Notes: generated by a model from the sequence alone, not told the origin. DNA of 64,000 nucleotides from Microbacterium galbinum (GCF_023091225.1 NZ_JAHWXM010000001.1:2232001-2296000); one strand, 5' to 3'; shown: positions 52,984 to 62,914, counted from the stretch's first letter. Translations and numbers: made by a program.

Positions 52984-54600
52984 TCAGCGACCGGGCAGGA
53001 AGCGCCGGGCGAGGGCTCCGGCGGCCTTCAGTTCGGGAGCGCGGAGCAGGGCGAGGATGCCGAGGTAGACGACCACGACGACGAGTCCGACGATCGCGGT
53101 ACCGAGGGCGCCCTGGAACTTGTCGGCCATCGTCCAGCCGTCGACACCGCCCAGCAGCACGAAGGCGCCCCATCCGGCGAAGCCCGCGGGGATGCCGGCG
53201 AGTGCGAAGCGGCCGATCGCGGCCATCCAGGAGCGGATCTGCAGGCCGCCGATCTTGCGGTGCAGCAGCCAGGTGGCGACGATCGTCTGCACAATGCTCG
53301 CGATCGATTGGCCGAGGGCCACGGCGGCGGCGAGCGAGGTCAGCGGGATGATGCCCGCCTCACGCAGGCCGAGAGCCCCGAGGGCCGTGCCGACGATGAG
53401 CACGCACTGGAAGATCGTGAACCAGAACGGCGTGCGGGTGTCGTCGTAGGCGTAGAAGGTGCGCTGCACGATGAACAGGATCGTGAGCGGGATGAGGCCG
53501 AACAGATAGGCGATCAGCACGAGGGCGGCCGCCTGGGCGTCGTCGGCGTTGTCGGTGAAGACGCGGGACGCGGGGATCGCGGCCGCGGCGACGGCGGCGG
53601 TGGCGGCGACGATGAAGAACAGCAGGGTGCGGATGCTCTGCGCGATGTCCGCGCGAACCTCGTCGTCTCGTCCGGCTGCCGCGTGCGCGCTGATCTGCGT
53701 GAAGTACGGGGTGCCGATCGAGAGCACGATCACCGAGTAGGGGAGCATGAAGATGAGCCAGGCGTTGGCGGTCACGGTGGCCGAGGCCCCGAGGCCCGAC
53801 ACCTCGCTCACGAGATAGCCCTGGTACATGCCGGCCGCAAGGCTCGCGAACGCCATGAGGAACGTCCATCCGGCGAGCCGGCCGACGTTGCCGAGACCCA
53901 CACCGCGCCAGCGGAAGTCGGGCTTGAGGGCGAGTCCGGTGCGGCGCCAGAACACGAGCAGCACGAGGGCCTGCAGCGCGATGCCGAGCGTGGCGGTGCC
54001 GCCGAGCACGGTGATCATCTCGGGCGTCCAGTCGGCCGCCTTGGTGGAGACCGGGCCGAAGAGGGCGCCGAGCGCGAGGAAGCCGGCGATCGAGACGATG
54101 TTGTTGACGACGGGGGCCCACGTGAAGGGACCGAAGATCTTGCGCGCGTTGAGCGCCTCGCCCAGCATCGCGTACAGGCCGTAGAGCAGGATCTGCGGCA
54201 GGCACCAGTAGGCGAGAGCGGTGGCCAGCGCCAGCGCATCATCGCTCGCCTTGCCGGCCACGAGGTGCACGAGCCAGGGCGCGGCCGCGGTGGCGATCGC
54301 GGTCACGACCACGAGCACGACGGTGCCCAGGGTGAAGAGCTTCGAGATGAAGGCGTTGCCGCCGTCGGCATCCGCGGTGGCCTTCACGATCTGAGGGACG
54401 ATCACCGCGGTGAGGATGCCGACCGAGATCAGGGAGAAGACGCTGTTCGGCAGCTGGTTCGCGTAGGTGAAGGCGTCCGCCGCCTCGGAGGCGACCGATC
54501 CCAGCACTCCGACGAGCACGATGCTGCGGAGCAGCCCCGTGATGCGGGAGACGAGGGTGCCGGCGCCGATGATCGCGCTCGCGCGCCCGAGACTGCTCAC
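52984..54600 (-). CDS. murJ: Lipid II flippase MurJ
   Basis: A 538-residue MviN/MurJ-type membrane protein with about fourteen helices. The start SSLGRASAIIGAGTLVSRITGLLRSIVLVGVLG is the family N-terminus. It moves lipid II across the membrane for wall synthesis, joining the wall genes at the left of the window in function. It lacks the long C-terminal pseudokinase and extracellular extension found in mycobacterial MviN. The ATG overlaps the stop of the large secreted protein gene upstream. Confidence 0.94.
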   Translation of the reverse strand: MSSLGRASAIIGAGTLVSRITGLLRSIVLVGVLGSVASEAADAFTYANQLPNSVFSLISVGILTAVIVPQIVKATADADGGNAFISKLFTLGTVVLVVVTAIATAAAPWLVHLVAGKASDDALALATALAYWCLPQILLYGLYAMLGEALNARKIFGPFTWAPVVNNIVSIAGFLALGALFGPVSTKAADWTPEMITVLGGTATLGIALQALVLLVFWRRTGLALKPDFRWRGVGLGNVGRLAGWTFLMAFASLAAGMYQGYLVSEVSGLGASATVTANAWLIFMLPYSVIVLSIGTPYFTQISAHAAAGRDDEVRADIAQSIRTLLFFIVAATAAVAAAAIPASRVFTDNADDAQAAALVLIAYLFGLIPLTILFIVQRTFYAYDDTRTPFWFTIFQCVLIVGTALGALGLREAGIIPLTSLAAAVALGQSIASIVQTIVATWLLHRKIGGLQIRSWMAAIGRFALAGIPAGFAGWGAFVLLGGVDGWTMADKFQGALGTAIVGLVVVVVYLGILALLRAPELKAAGALARRFLPGR

Positions 54601-56753
54601 GTGGTTTCTTTCTCTCCGGATTCGTCGAGGGCCTCAGTATCCGCCGCGGCATCCGTCTCGCCACCCTCGACCGACGACTCCCGACGTCGACGGAGCACCG
54701 TGCGGATCACGCCGCCGACGATCAGCAGCACGGCGAGACCGCCGAAGATGACGAGACCGATCGTCTCCCACTCGGCGCGCACCGCGACGCGCACCGTCTG
54801 CGGACCGTCGATCAGTGCGCCGGTGGGGCTGTAGAGGTTCAGGCGCAGATCGAGCTCGCCGCTGCCGACGCGCGCAGAGACGGGAACCTTCACCCGGGCG
54901 CTGGAGTTCGCCTGCACGACGACCTCGTTGCTGCCCTGCACCTCGAGGCGGGGGTCGGTGGGCGCGACCGTCAGGCGCAGATTGACCGGCCACGGCAGGT
55001 CGTTGCGCACGCTGAACGGGAGGTCGGCGTTGGCGCTGAGCAGCTGGATCGTGCTCGACGGGGGGATGCTGACGGCGTGGAGCGTGTCGTTCGTCGCCGC
55101 ACGGTGCACGGCGACGTTGGTGCTGAACTTCGTCTCGGGCACGCCGACCGCGATCTCGCGCAGCACGCGGATGCGCTCCCGGCCGAGCAGCACCTGCGGG
55201 TCGTCGAGGATCGTGGCGAAGGTGGCGAGCGTGCCCTCGTCGACCAGCATGTTCTGGAGAGCGCTGACGCGGAGGTCGTCGACGGCACCCGTGAGCGCGA
55301 CGCCCGCGGCAGGAGCCGAACGCACCGACGACAGGTCGAAGCCGGGGGAGTCGACCGCGGCGATCGCCTCACGAAGCGCTGCGGCGTCTCGGGTCTCGTC
55401 GCGGTCGAGGCCGACCAGGAGCGGGCCCTGCGGCGCCGCCTGCCCGGCGAAGTAGAGCTGTGCACTCGCTGCGGCGAGCCAGCGCTGCCGGGCGCCCGAA
55501 GCCGATTCGCCCGCGGCACCGGAGATCGCGGCGGAGATCGCCTCGTCGACGACGAGCAGGTCGTGCCCGTCGGTCGTCGCGTGCGCGGTGTCGACGGCAT
55601 CCGTCGCGGACGACGAGACGATCGTCGTGACCTCGCCGCCGAAGTAGGAGGTGAAAGTCGCGAGGTCTTCGGAGCGGGCGCCCGCCAACGGCCAGACGAT
55701 TCCCTCGATGGCGTCGTCGATGGTCGTGAGCGCCTCGTCGTCGGGCAGCACGGGCGCGTCGGTCGCGGAGGGCGTCGGAGACGGCGTGGAGGTGCCGGGG
55801 GTCGGCGTGGCCGTCGCCGGGTTGCTCGGGAAGTTCAGGGGGTTCACGAAGGGCGCGAGGGTCGTGGGCTGCAGCAGCTCCGGCAGCTGCGCCTGCGCCT
55901 GCACCGTCGCATCGGCGTCGCCGAACTGCAGGGCGAAGCGCTCGTTGGGGAGATCGTCGAAGCGCTCGAGCCAATCGGTCGCGTTCGCCGGCGCCGAGGT
56001 GCCGAGCACCCGGATCGCCGCGACGATCGCGGGGTCGATGGCGATCACGGCCGCCGTGCCCGAGACGCCCTCGAGAGCAGCCGTGAGAGCCCCGTCGGCC
56101 GCCGTGAGCTCGGCGAGCTCGTCGGCCGTGAGCAGCACGCCGTCGGCAGGAGTCGCGGTGATGGGCACGATCACCCCGACCTGCACGGCATCGGCGGTCA
56201 CGACGAGCACGCTGTCGGCCGAGACGTTGCGCGACACGAAGTCATCGCTGCCGACCGTGCCGGTGCTCGCTCCGCTCAGTCCCGCCCGGATCGGATAGAC
56301 ACCGGGAGCGAGCTCGGCGAGGGACTCCGGCGGGATGTCGACCGAGACGCGATCGGAGCCGCCCGCCTCGACGGCATCCGTCGCCTTCGATCCGAGCGTC
56401 TCGAACTCTCCGGGCGCCGACGTCTCATCGAGCCAGGTCGAGACGGCCGTGCCGTCGGAGAGCGGAGTGCGGTTGATCTCGACCGTGACGGTGCCGGTCG
56501 ACAGGCGGGCATCGGTGTCGTTCTGCAGCGAGAGGGATGCCGTGGCCGACGCACCCGGGGTGATCCTGCCGTGCGAGCCGATCGCGACGGAGAGCTCGAC
56601 GATGCCGGCATCCGTCGTCTCGTCGTCGCCGTCGGCCGCCATCGCCGGAGACGCGAGCGCGCCGAGACCGGCCGCGAGGGTGAACGCGGCCGCCGCGCTC
56701 GTGAGTCGCCGAAGACGCGCACGGAGGCGTCTGTCGGGGGTGCTCGCGGTCAT
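54597..56753 (-). CDS. Large secreted, single-span membrane protein (DUF6049-type)
   Basis: A 718-residue protein. The signal peptide (RRLRARLRRL, helix, cleavage near SPAMA at about 40) is followed by a long outer region with beta-rich and Ala-rich alpha/beta parts, including a Pro/Thr/Ser stretch (TPTPGTSTPSPTPSATD), an NEW1-like C-terminal beta domain and a final membrane helix (about 660-682) with RRRRES. This architecture and the place upstream of murJ fit the DUF6049 family of Actinobacteria. Function is not known; a wall-related role with MurJ is plausible. The start is ATG 56753; the open frame continues upstream only as antisense of the methyltransferase. Confidence 0.82.
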   Translation of the reverse strand: MTASTPDRRLRARLRRLTSAAAAFTLAAGLGALASPAMAADGDDETTDAGIVELSVAIGSHGRITPGASATASLSLQNDTDARLSTGTVTVEINRTPLSDGTAVSTWLDETSAPGEFETLGSKATDAVEAGGSDRVSVDIPPESLAELAPGVYPIRAGLSGASTGTVGSDDFVSRNVSADSVLVVTADAVQVGVIVPITATPADGVLLTADELAELTAADGALTAALEGVSGTAAVIAIDPAIVAAIRVLGTSAPANATDWLERFDDLPNERFALQFGDADATVQAQAQLPELLQPTTLAPFVNPLNFPSNPATATPTPGTSTPSPTPSATDAPVLPDDEALTTIDDAIEGIVWPLAGARSEDLATFTSYFGGEVTTIVSSSATDAVDTAHATTDGHDLLVVDEAISAAISGAAGESASGARQRWLAAASAQLYFAGQAAPQGPLLVGLDRDETRDAAALREAIAAVDSPGFDLSSVRSAPAAGVALTGAVDDLRVSALQNMLVDEGTLATFATILDDPQVLLGRERIRVLREIAVGVPETKFSTNVAVHRAATNDTLHAVSIPPSSTIQLLSANADLPFSVRNDLPWPVNLRLTVAPTDPRLEVQGSNEVVVQANSSARVKVPVSARVGSGELDLRLNLYSPTGALIDGPQTVRVAVRAEWETIGLVIFGGLAVLLIVGGVIRTVLRRRRESSVEGGETDAAADTEALDESGEKETT

Positions 56754-56848
56754 GAAGGTCTTCCTCGAACGCCCGGGAAGAGGGCGGAATCGTGAGTACT
56801 GACCTTGTGATTCTAGAAGGCGCGCCGGAGGAGAACCCTGAAGACGCG

Positions 56849-56854
56849 TAGAGT
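56849..56854 (+). promoter_or_regulatory. -10 box of a leaderless promoter for the methyltransferase gene
   Basis: TAGAGT with 7 bases (GACGGCC) to the GTG at 56862; this decides against the GTG at 56853 that overlaps the box. Confidence 0.5.
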
Positions 56855-56861
56855 GACGGCC

Positions 56862-58358
56862 GTGTCCGCCTCTGCCATGCCCGTTCCCGACCCGCTCGGA
56901 TGCGCTTCGCTCGCCGCCGACCTCGACGCCGCCGACCTGCGCTCCGCACCGTTGCGCCGCCTGTGGGGCGAAGAGGCCGACGACGCCCTGGCCCGCGGCA
57001 TGCGCGAGCCCATCCTGCGCGCGATCGAGGGTGACGAGAGAACTCTCGCGACCCTGGGGCGCTTCTTCGTGCTCGGGATGCCGCAGCCGCGACGCTCCGT
57101 CGAGGAGGCGCTTCCACGTCTCGGCGTCGACGGGCTGACGGCTCTCGGTCTCGCCACGGCATCCGACACCGTCGTCACGCCCACCGCGCTCCTGCGCCCG
57201 CAGTCGTTCGTCGACGCGGACGGGGTCGGGGAGTGGTGGATCGCGAGCGACCTCGACGAGGTCGCGCTCGGCACCGCGCTGCCCGCCGACCACGTGCTCG
57301 GAGTGGGCGGCGCCTCGCGCACCCTCGCCGAGATCGTCGTGCCGATCGAGGTGGAGCGCGCGCTCGACCTCGGCACCGGATGCGGCATCCAGGCGCTGCT
57401 CGTATCGCGCCGTGCCGGACGGGTCGTCGCGACCGACATCTCCTCTCGGGCCCTGGCCTACGCCGAGCTCAACGCACGACTGAACGGGATCGGCAACATC
57501 GAGTTCCGTCTGGGCAGCATGTTCGAGCCCGTCGCGGGGGAGGCTTTCGACCTGATCGTCTCGAACCCGCCCTTCGTCATCACGCCGCGCACCGAGGGCG
57601 TGCCCGAGTACGAGTACCGCGACGGCGGACTCATCGGAGACGCGCTCGTCGAACAGTTCGTGCGCACCGCACCCGCCTTCCTCACCGCGGGCGGAAGCGC
57701 CCAGCTGCTCGGCAACTGGGAGTCGCGCGACGGGGTGAAGGGCCTGGCGCGGTTGGACGCCTGGGTGCCGGGCGACCTCGACCTCTGGGTCGTCGAGCGG
57801 GAGGAGCTCTCGCCCCTCGCCTACGCCGAGCTGTGGATCCGCGACGGCGGCACCACCCCGCGCGATGCGGAGTTCACGCCGCTGCTCACCGCCTGGCTCG
57901 ACGACTTCGCCGCACGCGGGGTGACCGCGATCGGCTTCGGATACGTGCTCATCCGTCGCGGAGACGCCCCCGTGCTCCGACGCAGCGAGCACGTCGGCCA
58001 GGCCGTGTCGGGTGTGGGCGAGGCGCTGGGCCGCGGACTCGTGGCGCACGACCTGCTCGCGAGCGGAATTCCCGCGACCCTCGTCACGGCATCCGATGTC
58101 ACCGAGGCCCGGCACCTGCTGCCCGGCAACGACGACCCCAGCGTGATCGAACTGCGTCAGGGCGGCGGCTTCGGACGCACGGTGAACGTCGACCCGGCGC
58201 TCGCCGCATTCGTGGGCGCCTGCGACGGCGAGCTGACGGTCGGGCAGATCGCCGCGGCCCTCGCCGACCTCTTCGACGTTCCGCTCGCCGATCTCTGGGC
58301 CGAGCTGGAGCCGCGCATCCGGGCGCTGCTGATCGACGGGTTCCTCGCGGCGGAATAA
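56862..58358 (+). CDS. Class I SAM-dependent methyltransferase with N-terminal DUF7059-like and C-terminal domains
   Basis: A 498-residue protein. Residues to about 150 form a helical or winged domain of the DUF7059 type. The SAM domain (about 160-330) has ALDLGTGCGIQALLVSRRAG, VATDISSRALAYAELNARLNG and the target-site motif NPPF (IVSNPPFVITP), as in enzymes that methylate nitrogen on Gln or adenine and guanine. The C-terminal 150 residues include a winged-helix-like end (LTVGQIAAALADLFDVPLADLW). The substrate is unclear: rRNA guanine or a release-factor glutamine are candidates. GTG at 56862 is chosen by the -10 spacing. Confidence 0.87.
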   Translation: MSASAMPVPDPLGCASLAADLDAADLRSAPLRRLWGEEADDALARGMREPILRAIEGDERTLATLGRFFVLGMPQPRRSVEEALPRLGVDGLTALGLATASDTVVTPTALLRPQSFVDADGVGEWWIASDLDEVALGTALPADHVLGVGGASRTLAEIVVPIEVERALDLGTGCGIQALLVSRRAGRVVATDISSRALAYAELNARLNGIGNIEFRLGSMFEPVAGEAFDLIVSNPPFVITPRTEGVPEYEYRDGGLIGDALVEQFVRTAPAFLTAGGSAQLLGNWESRDGVKGLARLDAWVPGDLDLWVVEREELSPLAYAELWIRDGGTTPRDAEFTPLLTAWLDDFAARGVTAIGFGYVLIRRGDAPVLRRSEHVGQAVSGVGEALGRGLVAHDLLASGIPATLVTASDVTEARHLLPGNDDPSVIELRQGGGFGRTVNVDPALAAFVGACDGELTVGQIAAALADLFDVPLADLWAELEPRIRALLIDGFLAAE

Positions 58359-58387
58359 CCCGCGGCATCCATGCGTTCGAATACACC

Positions 58388-59446
58388 ATGAAGGCTTTCG
58401 GATTCCTCTCGTTCGGTCACTACGCCGATGTCCAGGGTTCGGCGACCCGCACCGCGGGCGACATGCTGAAGCAGACCATCGAGATCGCCGAGGGCGCCGA
58501 TGAGATCGGGGTGAACGGCGCCTACGTGCGCGTGCACCACTGGGCCCGCCAGGCCGCCTCGCCCATGCCGCTGCTGTCGGCGATGGCCGCGCGCACGAAG
58601 CGCATCGAGGTCGGCACCGGCGTGATCGACATGCGCTACGAGAACCCGTTCCAGTTCGCCGAGGAGGCGGCCGCCCTCGACCTGATCGCCGACGGACGCA
58701 TCGCGCTCGGCGTGAGCCGTGGGTCACCCGAGACGGCTCTGCGCGGCTACGAGACGTTCGGCTTCCACGACGAGGAGGATCCCGAGCGCGGCGGTGTGAT
58801 GGCCCGCGAGAAGTTCGACCTCTTCCTGCGCGCGATCGACGGCGAGGGCCTCGCCCCGGGCGACCCTCGGATGGTCGGCGCCGGACGCTACCTGCAGATC
58901 GAGCCGCAGTCGCCCACGCTCCGCGACCACATCTGGTGGGGCTCGGGATCGCGGGCCACCGCCGAGGAAACCGGGCGCAAGGGCCTCAACATGATGAGTT
59001 CGACGCTGCTCACCGAGGCCACGGGCGTGCCGTTCCACGAACTCCAGAGCGAGCAGATCGCGCTGTTCCGTGCGGCCTACAAGGAGGCCGGTCACACCGG
59101 CTCGCCGCGCGTCTCGGTGAGCCGCAGCGTCTTCCCGCTGATCACCGACATGGACCGGGCGTACTTCGGTCTGCGCAGCGAGGACAGCGGCGACCAGATC
59201 GGCATCATCGACGGTTACCGGTCGACCTTCGGCAAGACCTACGCCGCCGAACCCGACGTGCTCATCGAGCAGCTGAAGAACGACTCGGCCGTCATGGCCG
59301 CCGACACCCTGCTGCTCACGATCCCGAACCAGCTCGGCCCCGCATACAACCTGCACGTGCTCGAGTCGTTCGCGAAGCACGTCGCGCCGGCGCTCGGCTG
59401 GAAGCCGAACACCGAGGGCCCGGTGCAGGGCGACCCCGTCGTCTGA
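58388..59446 (+). CDS. LLM class flavin-dependent oxidoreductase
   Basis: A 352-residue luciferase-like monooxygenase of the TIM-barrel type. Features are MKAFGFLSFGHYADVQG, VRVHHWARQAASPMPLLSAMAARTKRIEVGTGVIDMRYENP and IADGRIALGVSRGSPE. It would use reduced FMN or F420; Microbacteriaceae often make F420, but the cofactor cannot be told from sequence. The start is 29 bases after the methyltransferase stop. Confidence 0.92.
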   Translation: MKAFGFLSFGHYADVQGSATRTAGDMLKQTIEIAEGADEIGVNGAYVRVHHWARQAASPMPLLSAMAARTKRIEVGTGVIDMRYENPFQFAEEAAALDLIADGRIALGVSRGSPETALRGYETFGFHDEEDPERGGVMAREKFDLFLRAIDGEGLAPGDPRMVGAGRYLQIEPQSPTLRDHIWWGSGSRATAEETGRKGLNMMSSTLLTEATGVPFHELQSEQIALFRAAYKEAGHTGSPRVSVSRSVFPLITDMDRAYFGLRSEDSGDQIGIIDGYRSTFGKTYAAEPDVLIEQLKNDSAVMAADTLLLTIPNQLGPAYNLHVLESFAKHVAPALGWKPNTEGPVQGDPVV

Positions 59447-59600
59447 GACGCGGCGGGCGCGGCATCCGTTCCCGGTTCGGCGTCTCGAGGGCGGGCGTTC
59501 GCCGGGGCCGGCCGGCCGTTGACACGGCGCGCGGGATGGTCGACAGTGGGTTCGCCGTGTCGGATGCCGCGGCATCCGCTCCTCGGACATCGGAGAACCC

Positions 59601-60251
59601 ATGACCCGCGTTCGCGTCGATCTCAACATCTCTCTCGACGGCTTCGCCACGACCACCGACCAGACCCCGGAGAACCCGTTCGGCGAGGACTGGGGTCGTC
59701 TCACGGCGGCGTATGCCGCGACGCGCACGTTCCGTGAGCGGGTGTTCCACGACACGAGCGGTGCGGGCACGACCGGGGTCGACGAGAAGTACGCCGCACG
59801 CTATTTCGAGAACATCGGCGCCGAGGTCATGGGCGCCGGGATGTTCGGTCTGCACGCGAACCCCGACGACCCCGACTGGCGCGGCTGGTGGGGCGACGAG
59901 CCGCCCTTCCACGCGGCGGTGTTCGTGCTCACGCACACTCCGCGCGAGCGCATCGAGTTCGCGAACGGCACGTCGTTCGAGTTCATCGACGCGGCGCCCG
60001 AAGAGGCGTTGCGACGCGCGGTCGAGGCTGCGGAGGGTGCAGACGTGCGGGTGGGCGGCGGAGCGACGACCGTGCGCGAATACCTGCGCGCGGGTCTCGT
60101 CGACGAGCTGCACGTCGGCATCACCCCGATCCTCATCGGCAGCGGCATCCGCTTGTGGGACGACCTGCGCGGACTCGAGTCCGGATACTCCGTCGCGTCG
60201 GAGACGGCCGAGTCGGGGGTCGTGCACCTGACGTTCTCGCGCGCGAACTGA
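59601..60251 (+). CDS. Dihydrofolate reductase-like (RibD C-terminal fold) protein
   Basis: A 216-residue protein of the family close to RibD reductase domains. MTRVRVDLNISLDGFATTTD is the typical first strand, and GADVRVGGGATTVREYLRAGLVDELHVGITPILIGSG the later NADPH-binding part. It is probably an NADPH-dependent reductase of unknown substrate. ATG 59601 has GGAGA ahead. The 154 bases before it hold no visible signal. Confidence 0.9.
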   Translation: MTRVRVDLNISLDGFATTTDQTPENPFGEDWGRLTAAYAATRTFRERVFHDTSGAGTTGVDEKYAARYFENIGAEVMGAGMFGLHANPDDPDWRGWWGDEPPFHAAVFVLTHTPRERIEFANGTSFEFIDAAPEEALRRAVEAAEGADVRVGGGATTVREYLRAGLVDELHVGITPILIGSGIRLWDDLRGLESGYSVASETAESGVVHLTFSRAN

Positions 60252-60298
60252 CCGCCGATCAGGCGGAAGTTCTTCTTCGCCTCGCTGGTATACCGATG

Positions 60299-60304
60299 TA
60301 GCCT
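60299..60304 (+). promoter_or_regulatory. -10 box of a leaderless promoter for the LPGTG surface protein
   Basis: TAGCCT with 6 bases (GGCGCC) to the ATG at 60311 and no ribosome site. Confidence 0.55.
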
Positions 60305-60310
60305 GGCGCC

Positions 60311-62323
60311 ATGCGCGCGAAGCGAAGCAGCATCGTCATCGGAGTCCTGGCCCTGGTGGCTGCCGTCGCGGTGGTCGCGAGCCCCGCGTCGGCCGCGACC
60401 ACGACCCAGTGGGCGACCTGGCAGCCACTGACCGGCACGAGCGGTGCGTATGCGACCTCGGTGCAGATCACTCCCGACCCGTCCATGGTCGCGATCGTCA
60501 CCAGTACCTCGCGCTCCGGCCAGGTCGGCGTGATCTCGGGCGCATCGACGTGGCTCTCGCAGGGCACCCCCGTCGGCGCGAAGTACGGATCCAGCCGGGA
60601 CCAGCCCTATCTGAACCTGCGCCCGCAGGCCGACACCCCCACCGGATCGTCGACGACGACGTACTCCTTCCTCGACCCGACACCCACCGCAGGCTGGACC
60701 TTCGTGCTCGGCGACATCGACGCCGACTCCGTGCGCATCCAGGCCACCGGTCCCGACGGACAGGCGCTCACCGCCGACGAGCTCGGGTTCCGCGGCGGCT
60801 TCAACTACTGCGCTCCCGGCGTGGTCGGCAAGCCGTCATGCACCGGATCGGCCACCGATGTGCCCACCTGGGACGACACGACCCTCACGCTGACCGGCAA
60901 CGCCGGTGCGGTCGACACCTCGGGTGCGGCGGCCTGGTTCGAACCCTCCGCTCCCATCACGACCCTGAGCTTCGTCTTCACCCGCCGCTCGGGTCTGCCG
61001 GTGTACCAGACGTGGTTCGCCTCGCTCGCGCGCGACGTCAGCGGAACCGTCGTCGACGACGCCGATGCACCGCAAGCGGATGTGGATCTCATACTGACCG
61101 ATGCGAACGGTCGGGTCGTCGCCTCGACGACGACCGGCGCCGATGGCACCTATTCCTTCCCCGGCATCCAAGGCAGCGGCGGGTACACCGTGCGAGTGAG
61201 CGCACCCGAGGGAAAGATCGCGGAAGGCCCCTCGACCCGACCCGTCGACCTCAGTGAGACGGATGCCGTCGGCGTCGACTTCGTCGTGCGCGACATCGTG
61301 CCGGTCGCGGTCTCCGGACGGGTGGTCGACGAGAGCGGCAACGGTGTCGGCGGGGTCACCGTGGTCGTCGACGGGACCGAGCTCACCGCGATCACGGAGT
61401 CGGACGGGCGGTACCTCTTCGACACCGTGCCCGTCGGTGACCACGTGGTGCGCGTCATCCCACCGGGCGGCTTCTCGACCGCCGCCGACACGCGCTCGAT
61501 CTCGGTGCCGGAGGACAGTGAGGAACCGATCACCATCCCGCCGGAAGAAGACTTCGTGCTGCTGACGAACGCCGATCTGAGTGGCGTCGTCACATCGCCG
61601 GCGACGGGTATCGGCGTGAGCGGGGCGGTGGTGACCGTCACCGACCCCGACGGGAACATCGTCGCGACGACCGTGACCCGCCCGCTCGGGGAGTACACGA
61701 TCCCGCGCCTTCCCCCGGGTGACTACACGGTCACGATCGCGCCGCCGAGCGGCTATGCGCCACTCGGACCCACCAGCGCGACGGTCGAGCTCGGCAGTGA
61801 GTCGCTGACCGACGTGAACTTCGAGCTCGCGCTGCTGGGGAGCTTCTCGGGAACCGTGCGGGATGCATCGGGTGCCCCGGTCGCCGGGGTCGCCCTCACG
61901 CTCGAGGGTCCGGGGGGAACGCGGCAGCTCGTGTCGGCGGAAGACGGCTCCTACAGCCTCGGCGGTCTCGCGCCGGGAGACTACGTCCTGACGGTCGTCC
62001 CGCCCGAGGGCACGCAGGCGGTCGACTTCGCGCGCCGCTCGTTCGGTTTCCTGCCACAGGGCGGCGGCACCGTCATCGCCCAGGACTTCGTGCTCGCCGC
62101 GGTCGTGGTCGAGCCCAGCCCGTCGCCCGATCCTGACCCGCCGACGACGCCCGTCGTACCGCCGGCGCCGGGCACGGGTGGTGCGGGCACCGGAACCCTC
62201 CCCGGAACGGGCCTCGGCCCCGAGACCTTCGCGTGGGCGGCCGGCGGAGCAGTCGTGCTGCTGCTCGGTGCGACGCTGCTCATCGTGTCGCGTCGGCGGG
62301 CGCGCGGTCGCGACGAGGGGTGA
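60311..62323 (+). CDS. Wall-anchored surface protein with CnaB-like repeats and LPGTG signal
   Basis: A 670-residue protein. A signal peptide (cleavage near ASPASA at about 29) precedes an N-terminal beta domain with a Cys pair (NYCAPG and PSCTGS). Four carboxypeptidase-regulatory or CnaB-like units follow (about 240-330, 330-420, 420-510, 510-600), each with SGTV/SGRV...DG.Y.F...G.Y.V. A Pro/Ser linker leads to LPGTG at 630-634, a helix and RRRARGR. It is a likely adhesin or stalk protein fixed by a sortase. The class E sortase in this window favours LAXTG in relatives, so another sortase may serve it. Confidence 0.88.
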   Translation: MRAKRSSIVIGVLALVAAVAVVASPASAATTTQWATWQPLTGTSGAYATSVQITPDPSMVAIVTSTSRSGQVGVISGASTWLSQGTPVGAKYGSSRDQPYLNLRPQADTPTGSSTTTYSFLDPTPTAGWTFVLGDIDADSVRIQATGPDGQALTADELGFRGGFNYCAPGVVGKPSCTGSATDVPTWDDTTLTLTGNAGAVDTSGAAAWFEPSAPITTLSFVFTRRSGLPVYQTWFASLARDVSGTVVDDADAPQADVDLILTDANGRVVASTTTGADGTYSFPGIQGSGGYTVRVSAPEGKIAEGPSTRPVDLSETDAVGVDFVVRDIVPVAVSGRVVDESGNGVGGVTVVVDGTELTAITESDGRYLFDTVPVGDHVVRVIPPGGFSTAADTRSISVPEDSEEPITIPPEEDFVLLTNADLSGVVTSPATGIGVSGAVVTVTDPDGNIVATTVTRPLGEYTIPRLPPGDYTVTIAPPSGYAPLGPTSATVELGSESLTDVNFELALLGSFSGTVRDASGAPVAGVALTLEGPGGTRQLVSAEDGSYSLGGLAPGDYVLTVVPPEGTQAVDFARRSFGFLPQGGGTVIAQDFVLAAVVVEPSPSPDPDPPTTPVVPPAPGTGGAGTGTLPGTGLGPETFAWAAGGAVVLLLGATLLIVSRRRARGRDEG

Positions 62324-62416
62324 GGCATCCGTTCTTCGCGTTCACAACTCCTGAGAATTTGGGCGTTCAAGGCCGGATTCGATGTGTTCGGAGTGCTGAA
62401 GCAGTTTTCTCCGGAG

Positions 62417-62893
62417 TTATGGACGCCCGGCCGGGTGCACCAGCCGGAACAGCTCGCACACGACCGGCATATCCGGCGCGAAACCCCGCGGATTCTCGGA
62501 GTGCGCGCGCCAGTACCGCTCGTGCGCGGCGCGCCAGTACTCGAGCGTGCGGTCGCCCTCGCCCTCGGCGTGGGCATGCGCGGCCTCGACCTCGTCGAAG
62601 GGGACGATGCGGATGCTCGTCGTCTCGATCACCGCGCGCGGTGCTCCGGTGCCGTCGAGGATGATGCTCAGCTCGCCCTCGACGGGGAGTGGATCGCCTG
62701 CGGCTTCGTAGTCCCAGACCGACGAGGCGGTCCCCGTCTTGATGCCCTCGAGCACCAGGGCCAGCAGGTCATCCGCGTGCGCGGGGGTCGCGCCGAAGGC
62801 CCAGGCCAGGGGCACGGCGGTGGGAAGCTCCGGATGCTCCGACCGCACCTCTTCCCAGAACGAGGCGAGGGCGGTGGGGTCGGCGGTGATCAT
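62417..62893 (-). CDS. ASCH domain protein
   Basis: A 158-residue protein of the ASCH fold. The key segment is LALVLEGIKTGTASSVWDYEAAGDPLPVEGELSIILDGTG, with the GxKxxT pattern and beta strands of the family; the C-terminal ERYWRAHSENPRGFAPDMPVVCELFRLV is usual for this subgroup. ASCH proteins are thought to bind RNA or modified nucleosides. A TAGGCT box lies six bases before the ATG. Confidence 0.88.
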   Translation of the reverse strand: MITADPTALASFWEEVRSEHPELPTAVPLAWAFGATPAHADDLLALVLEGIKTGTASSVWDYEAAGDPLPVEGELSIILDGTGAPRAVIETTSIRIVPFDEVEAAHAHAEGEGDRTLEYWRAAHERYWRAHSENPRGFAPDMPVVCELFRLVHPAGRP

Positions 62894-62899
62894 GACCTC

Positions 62900-62905
62900 A
62901 GCCTA
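62900..62905 (-). promoter_or_regulatory. -10 box of a leaderless promoter for the ASCH gene
   Basis: TAGGCT with 6 bases (GAGGTC) to the ATG on the minus strand. Confidence 0.5.
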
Positions 62906-62914
62906 GGCATCCGA

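Noticed and set aside
54597..58727. A single 1376-codon minus-strand protein
   Set aside because: Only the last 718 codons look like a protein (signal peptide, secreted domains). The upstream part is antisense to the methyltransferase gene.
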